Assembly: GCF_008274585.1 (NCBI RefSeq)
Contig: NZ_VTRT01000004.1
Span: forward strand, 372,001 to 436,000
Length of the DNA stretch: 64,000 nucleotides
Direction: 5' to 3'
DNA from: Pedobacter sp. BS3
GTDB lineage: Bacteria > Bacteroidota > Bacteroidia > Sphingobacteriales > Sphingobacteriaceae
A program made the position numbers and the translations under genes. The first letter of the stretch is position 1, and each line of letters starts with the position of its first letter. The notes beneath the pieces were generated by a model. The model did not search any database. It had not been told where the DNA came from and was given only the letters and a program-made list of their open reading frames with translations. Shown here one piece after another: positions 60,449 to 64,000 of the stretch.

Positions 60449-63400
60449 ATGATAAAGAAATGGTATACAACCCTTTTGCTCGTAACAGGTTCGGTAATAA
60501 CCGCCTTTGCACAAAGTGTTGTTGTCAATAAGGTATATAACGCTTCTTCCGATTTTCAGGGCTATGGCGATGCGGTAGAATTACTGGTAATACAGGACCA
60601 TTTGGATATGCGTGGCCTGATTATTAAAGACATTTCCCTGCCCGATGCCAATACCGATGCAGGCGGCAGATACCAGTTCAACAGCATCGATTTCTGGAAA
60701 GATATGCGTTCGGGAACAACCATTGTATTGAGAAGGCCCGCATCAGCAAGCGCAACCTATACCGAAGATACCGATGCGTCTGATTATACCTTAGACCTCA
60801 TACTAGCCAACACCACAGCCGGCAGCGATTACTTTACCGTATTGCAGGAAAATCCGGGTGGACAGTATTTTAATATCACAGCCAATGACATTGTTATCAT
60901 TAAAAAAGATGACGGAACCGCTAACGGGAAAGGTGTTGGTCAGGGCATACACGCTTTCGCGATAGGAAACAGCAATACCTCAGCGTACTATACCACGCTG
61001 GTTAATGCGGAAGTCCCCGTTTTATATGCATCCGGCACCACCGGAACCGGCTACTATCAATATCCGCAAAACCCGGATAAAGCGCTTTCGGATTATACCG
61101 GTACCAAAGCAACATCCAGCAATGCCAGCGGAGATTTAGGCTGGGGCGTGGGTCTGGGGCAAAACAATATCGATTATATCGCGTCGCTGCGTACACTTTT
61201 TGTGATTAGCGCACCTGCAGACCTCCTGGGGTTTTATACCGGGGCCACCAGTTTGAAGCTAACGTGGGCAGATAAATCGAATAACGAAACCGGGTTTGAA
61301 ATAGAAAAATCGGTCGATGGGATAACGTTTACTTCACTGGCAACCGTAGCAGCCAATATCAATACCTATACCGTAAACGGGATTACGCAATCGCAAACCG
61401 CTTATTACCGCGTACGGGCGTTAAATCCTTCGGGAAATTCATCCTACAGCAATGTATTCAGTACGGCAACCATTACCACGGCGCCTGTAGTGGTCAACAA
61501 AATATACAATGCCACTTCGGTATTTGAGGGTTATGGCGATGCGGTTGAGCTGTTGGTAGTACAAGACCATTATGATATGCGTGGCCTGATTGTGAAAGAT
61601 GTTTCGCTTCCCGATGCCAATACCGATGGCGGTGGCAAGTACCAGTTCAATACTATCGATTTCTGGAAGGACATGCGCTCAGGGACAACCATTGTATTGA
61701 GAAGGCCGGCATCTGCCGGTGCAACCTATACGCAGGATACCGATGCCTCTGATTTTACTTTAGACCTGTTATTGCCCAACACTACATCAGGAAGCGCTTA
61801 TTTCACGGTATTGCAGGAGAATCCCGGCGGACAATATTTTAACATCACGGCCAACGACATTGTTATCATTAAAAAAGACGACGGAACCGCTAACGGGAAA
61901 GGTGTTGGTCAGGCCATACACGCTTTCGCGATAGGGAACAGCACTACTTCCGCTTATTATACCACGTTAGTGAACGCGGGCGTACCTGTTTTATATGCTT
62001 CGGGTACTACCGGAACCGGTTATTACCAGTATCCGCAAAATCCGGATAAAGCTATATCCGATTACGATGGCACAAAAGCTACTTCCAGTAATGCCGCCGG
62101 CGATTTGGGCTGGGGCGTAGGTTTGGGGCAAAATAACATCGATTATATAGAATCGTTACGCAAGCTGGCCAAATTTCCGCCGCCGTCGGGCTTAGTAGCT
62201 GAGGTACTTTCGCTTGCCGAAATACGGGTAAGCTGGACGGATAATACCACCACCGAAACCGGTTTTGAGTTAGAACGTTCAACCGATGGCACCACATTTA
62301 CGCTGCTGACCACGCTCCCTGCAAATGTAGTAACGTATACCGATAATACGGTGACCGCAGGTACGCATTATTATTACCGGGCAAGGGCGGTAGCAGGCAC
62401 AGATGTTACACCTTACTCCAATGTATCGGATGTAACGGCCGGAACCGGTATTATTACCGGGCTGAATTTTTCGCCGGTGGCACTTTATGAAAACCAGCCT
62501 TCGGGTACACCTGCCGGGACATTATCGGTTACCTCGCCCGATGTAGCTATCAATGCGATATATACATTGGTTAGTGGCGCTGGCGCTGATGACAATGCGC
62601 AGTTTAAATTATCGGGAAACCAGTTGCAGACTAATGCAACCTTTGATTACGAAACAAAACAAACCTATCACATCAGGATAAAAGCGACGTCGCAAACCAA
62701 TTTCTCTTTAGAGCAGGCGTTTGCCGTAACGGTAAATGATGTAAACGAGGCGCCAACTATTACGGCTGTTGGCAGCCAGGATGCCTGCGTGGGAACGGAT
62801 GAAAAAATTATCGCGTTAAGCGGAATTACAGCCGGCCCCGAAAGCGTGCAAACGGTTACGGCTACCGTTTCGTCAGATAATGCCGTGTTGTTCGATGCGC
62901 TGACGGTAAGCTTGCTGTCGGGCGGTAAGGGCGAAATCAGGTACCGGCTGAAAAATCCCGTTGCCGGGACTGTAAATATCACCGTACAGCTTCAGGATAA
63001 CGGCGGCACGGCCAATGGCGGTACGGATACCCATGCCGAAACATTTCTGTTGAACATCCATGAATTTCCGGTGGTAACCATTACATCCGATAAAGGGGCT
63101 TCCATAGACCGGGGTGTTACCGTAAAGCTCACGGCGAGTGGCGGTACGGGCTACCAGTGGGAGAGCGCTGATGGCATCGTAGGGGCAACCAACACCGCCG
63201 AGCTACTGGTGCGGCCGGCTCAAACCACTACGTACCGGGTTACCGCTACCAATAGCGGCGGTTGCAGCACCATGCAGGAATTTACGGTTAACGTAAAGAC
63301 CAATTATGATTTGGTGGTTGCCGATAACCTGCTCTCGCCAAACGGCGATGGCCTGCACGATTACTGGAAGATAGACAACATCGACCTGTACCCGGATAAC

Positions 63401-63577
63401 GAAGTGAAGGTTTTTGACAAAAGCGGCCGCGTAGTTTACAGCAAAAAAGGCTATAACAATGAGTGGGACGGCAGGATTTCGGGAACAGCCCTGAAAGAAG
63501 ATACCTATTACTACCTGATTGATTTTGGGCCTGGAAAGCCTAAAAAGAAAGGCTTCATCTCCATTTTAACTAACTAA
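60449..63577 (+). CDS. Large T9SS type B surface protein with a duplicated module
   Basis: The product has 1042 residues. Signal peptide about 1-21. Residues about 24-346 and 347-669 are two near-identical copies of [lamin-tail-like domain plus fibronectin III]; the Fn3 parts show LKLTWADKSNNETGFEIEKS and IRVSWTDNTTTETGFELERS. A cadherin-like domain (VALYENQPSGTPAGTLSVTS), an Ig-like region (VTITSDKGASIDRGVTVKLT) and a gliding-motility type C-terminal domain (LLSPNGDGLHDYWKIDNIDL, LKEDTYYYLIDFG) follow. That C-terminus is the type B signal for the T9SS, usually paired with a PorP/SprF protein, which is the next gene. Probably a xylan-facing adhesin or scaffold. Confidence 0.88.
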   Translation: MIKKWYTTLLLVTGSVITAFAQSVVVNKVYNASSDFQGYGDAVELLVIQDHLDMRGLIIKDISLPDANTDAGGRYQFNSIDFWKDMRSGTTIVLRRPASASATYTEDTDASDYTLDLILANTTAGSDYFTVLQENPGGQYFNITANDIVIIKKDDGTANGKGVGQGIHAFAIGNSNTSAYYTTLVNAEVPVLYASGTTGTGYYQYPQNPDKALSDYTGTKATSSNASGDLGWGVGLGQNNIDYIASLRTLFVISAPADLLGFYTGATSLKLTWADKSNNETGFEIEKSVDGITFTSLATVAANINTYTVNGITQSQTAYYRVRALNPSGNSSYSNVFSTATITTAPVVVNKIYNATSVFEGYGDAVELLVVQDHYDMRGLIVKDVSLPDANTDGGGKYQFNTIDFWKDMRSGTTIVLRRPASAGATYTQDTDASDFTLDLLLPNTTSGSAYFTVLQENPGGQYFNITANDIVIIKKDDGTANGKGVGQAIHAFAIGNSTTSAYYTTLVNAGVPVLYASGTTGTGYYQYPQNPDKAISDYDGTKATSSNAAGDLGWGVGLGQNNIDYIESLRKLAKFPPPSGLVAEVLSLAEIRVSWTDNTTTETGFELERSTDGTTFTLLTTLPANVVTYTDNTVTAGTHYYYRARAVAGTDVTPYSNVSDVTAGTGIITGLNFSPVALYENQPSGTPAGTLSVTSPDVAINAIYTLVSGAGADDNAQFKLSGNQLQTNATFDYETKQTYHIRIKATSQTNFSLEQAFAVTVNDVNEAPTITAVGSQDACVGTDEKIIALSGITAGPESVQTVTATVSSDNAVLFDALTVSLLSGGKGEIRYRLKNPVAGTVNITVQLQDNGGTANGGTDTHAETFLLNIHEFPVVTITSDKGASIDRGVTVKLTASGGTGYQWESADGIVGATNTAELLVRPAQTTTYRVTATNSGGCSTMQEFTVNVKTNYDLVVADNLLSPNGDGLHDYWKIDNIDLYPDNEVKVFDKSGRVVYSKKGYNNEWDGRISGTALKEDTYYYLIDFGPGKPKKKGFISILTN
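60518..62455 (+). repeat. Internal tandem duplication, 969-bp period
   Basis: Copy 1 (60518-61486) and copy 2 (61487-62455) are in frame and encode 323 residues each. The lamin-tail-like halves are close to identical in protein and long DNA stretches agree (around 60890-60945 and 61859-61914). The Fn3 halves have diverged more. A recent duplication or conversion is likely. Confidence 0.85.
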
Positions 63578-63593
63578 GCAGAAAGAGAAAAAT

Positions 63594-64000
63594 ATGAAAC
63601 AACGATATAATTACCTGTTGACATGCTTAGCTGCGGTGTTCCTCTGTTCGCCGGTCGTTGCGCAGGTTAATCCGCTGTCCAGCATGTATTACCAGAACCA
63701 GTACCTCGGTAATCCCGCTTTAGCCGGAACGGAGGAAGGTTTGAACGCTAACCTGGTTTACCGCAAGCAATTTATGCAGGTTCCCGGTTCACCCTCCAGC
63801 CAGGCGTTTACCGGCGAATATGGCTTTAACAAGCGGGTAGGCGCAGGACTCAATATTAATTTTTCAAAAAGCGGACTTATCAATTATGCCCGGGTGGTGG
63901 CCACGTATGCCTACCATTTACCCCTTACCGATAACCAGACCATGCATTTTGGTCTGTCATTGGGTGCAGCTAAGGCCTATATCAATAACCGCGAAATAAC
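63594..64000 (+). CDS. PorP/SprF family type IX secretion protein (cut by window edge)
   Basis: 135 codons are visible. Signal peptide about 1-24 (LTCLAAVFLCSPVVAQVN). The family start pattern follows: PLSSMYYQNQYLGNPALAGT, then LVYRKQFMQVPGSPSSQAFT and VGAGLNINFSKSGLINYARV, with beta-strands of an outer-membrane barrel. PorP/SprF proteins attach type B cargo to the cell surface. The gene starts 16 bp after the type B cargo gene, a typical pair. The 3' end is outside the window. Confidence 0.93.
   Translation, partial: MKQRYNYLLTCLAAVFLCSPVVAQVNPLSSMYYQNQYLGNPALAGTEEGLNANLVYRKQFMQVPGSPSSQAFTGEYGFNKRVGAGLNINFSKSGLINYARVVATYAYHLPLTDNQTMHFGLSLGAAKAYINNREI

Overview
The window reads as a chromosome segment of a Bacteroidota bacterium, most likely a Sphingobacteriaceae member (Mucilaginibacter/Pedobacter-like). 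The basis is two SusC/SusD pairs, type IX secretion sorting domains with a PorP/SprF protein, a TamB-TamL pair, a LytS/LytTR two-component system, and promoters with the phylum's TAnnTTTG -7 box. The genus is inferred from gene content, not from a marker gene.

Layout. 1-4.6 kb: housekeeping genes (zapA, a coiled-coil partner, pheT, radC, rpsT, tRNA-Phe). 4.63-11.96 kb: a 7.3-kb integrated element in the 3' end of tRNA-Phe. It has 13-bp att repeats, matching arm-type repeats at both ends, a tyrosine integrase, a Fic protein, an RteC-like protein, an excisionase-type HTH protein and a rolling-circle-type Rep. Beside attL sits a cargo pocket with a stand-alone polyvalent-type kinase, a membrane protein and a winged-helix protein. 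12-20.9 kb: a LytTR regulator and its histidine kinase split by a GNAT gene cassette, then a beta-CASP nuclease, a double TonB-domain protein, metK, a lipid kinase and a plug-domain lipoprotein. 21-28.3 kb: tamB-tamL envelope biogenesis operon. 28.4-35.6 kb: an accessory cluster with a T9SS cargo protein, a second peptide deformylase, a Crp-type regulator, a KilA-N protein, a TetX-like monooxygenase with an AraC regulator, a DHFR-family protein and a second methionine aminopeptidase. It carries a 56-bp repeat family and integron-attC-like borders. 35.7-41.2 kb: a lamin-tail surface protein, asd, a D,D-carboxypeptidase and two structured intergenic elements. 41.2-64 kb: a sialidase-fold/discoidin T9SS protein, a CE7-type esterase and a polysaccharide-utilisation locus. 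The locus runs ECF sigma, FecR anti-sigma, SusC with STN, SusD, SusC without STN, SusD, GH2, GH10 xylanase, a large T9SS type B adhesin and PorP/SprF (cut by the right edge). The enzyme set points to (glucurono)xylan.

The most unusual signals are not protein genes. (1) At least eight intergenic arrays are built from degenerate 7-bp words. They abut start or stop codons of unrelated core genes and are repeatedly associated with one REP-like hairpin family. (2) A 198-bp element at 40857-41054 has 15-bp terminal inverted repeats and four successive 17-nt hairpins of identical geometry. (3) Single-gene cassettes (GNAT, DHFR-like, Map) share borders resembling integron attC sites, with no integron integrase in view; one of them splits a two-component operon.
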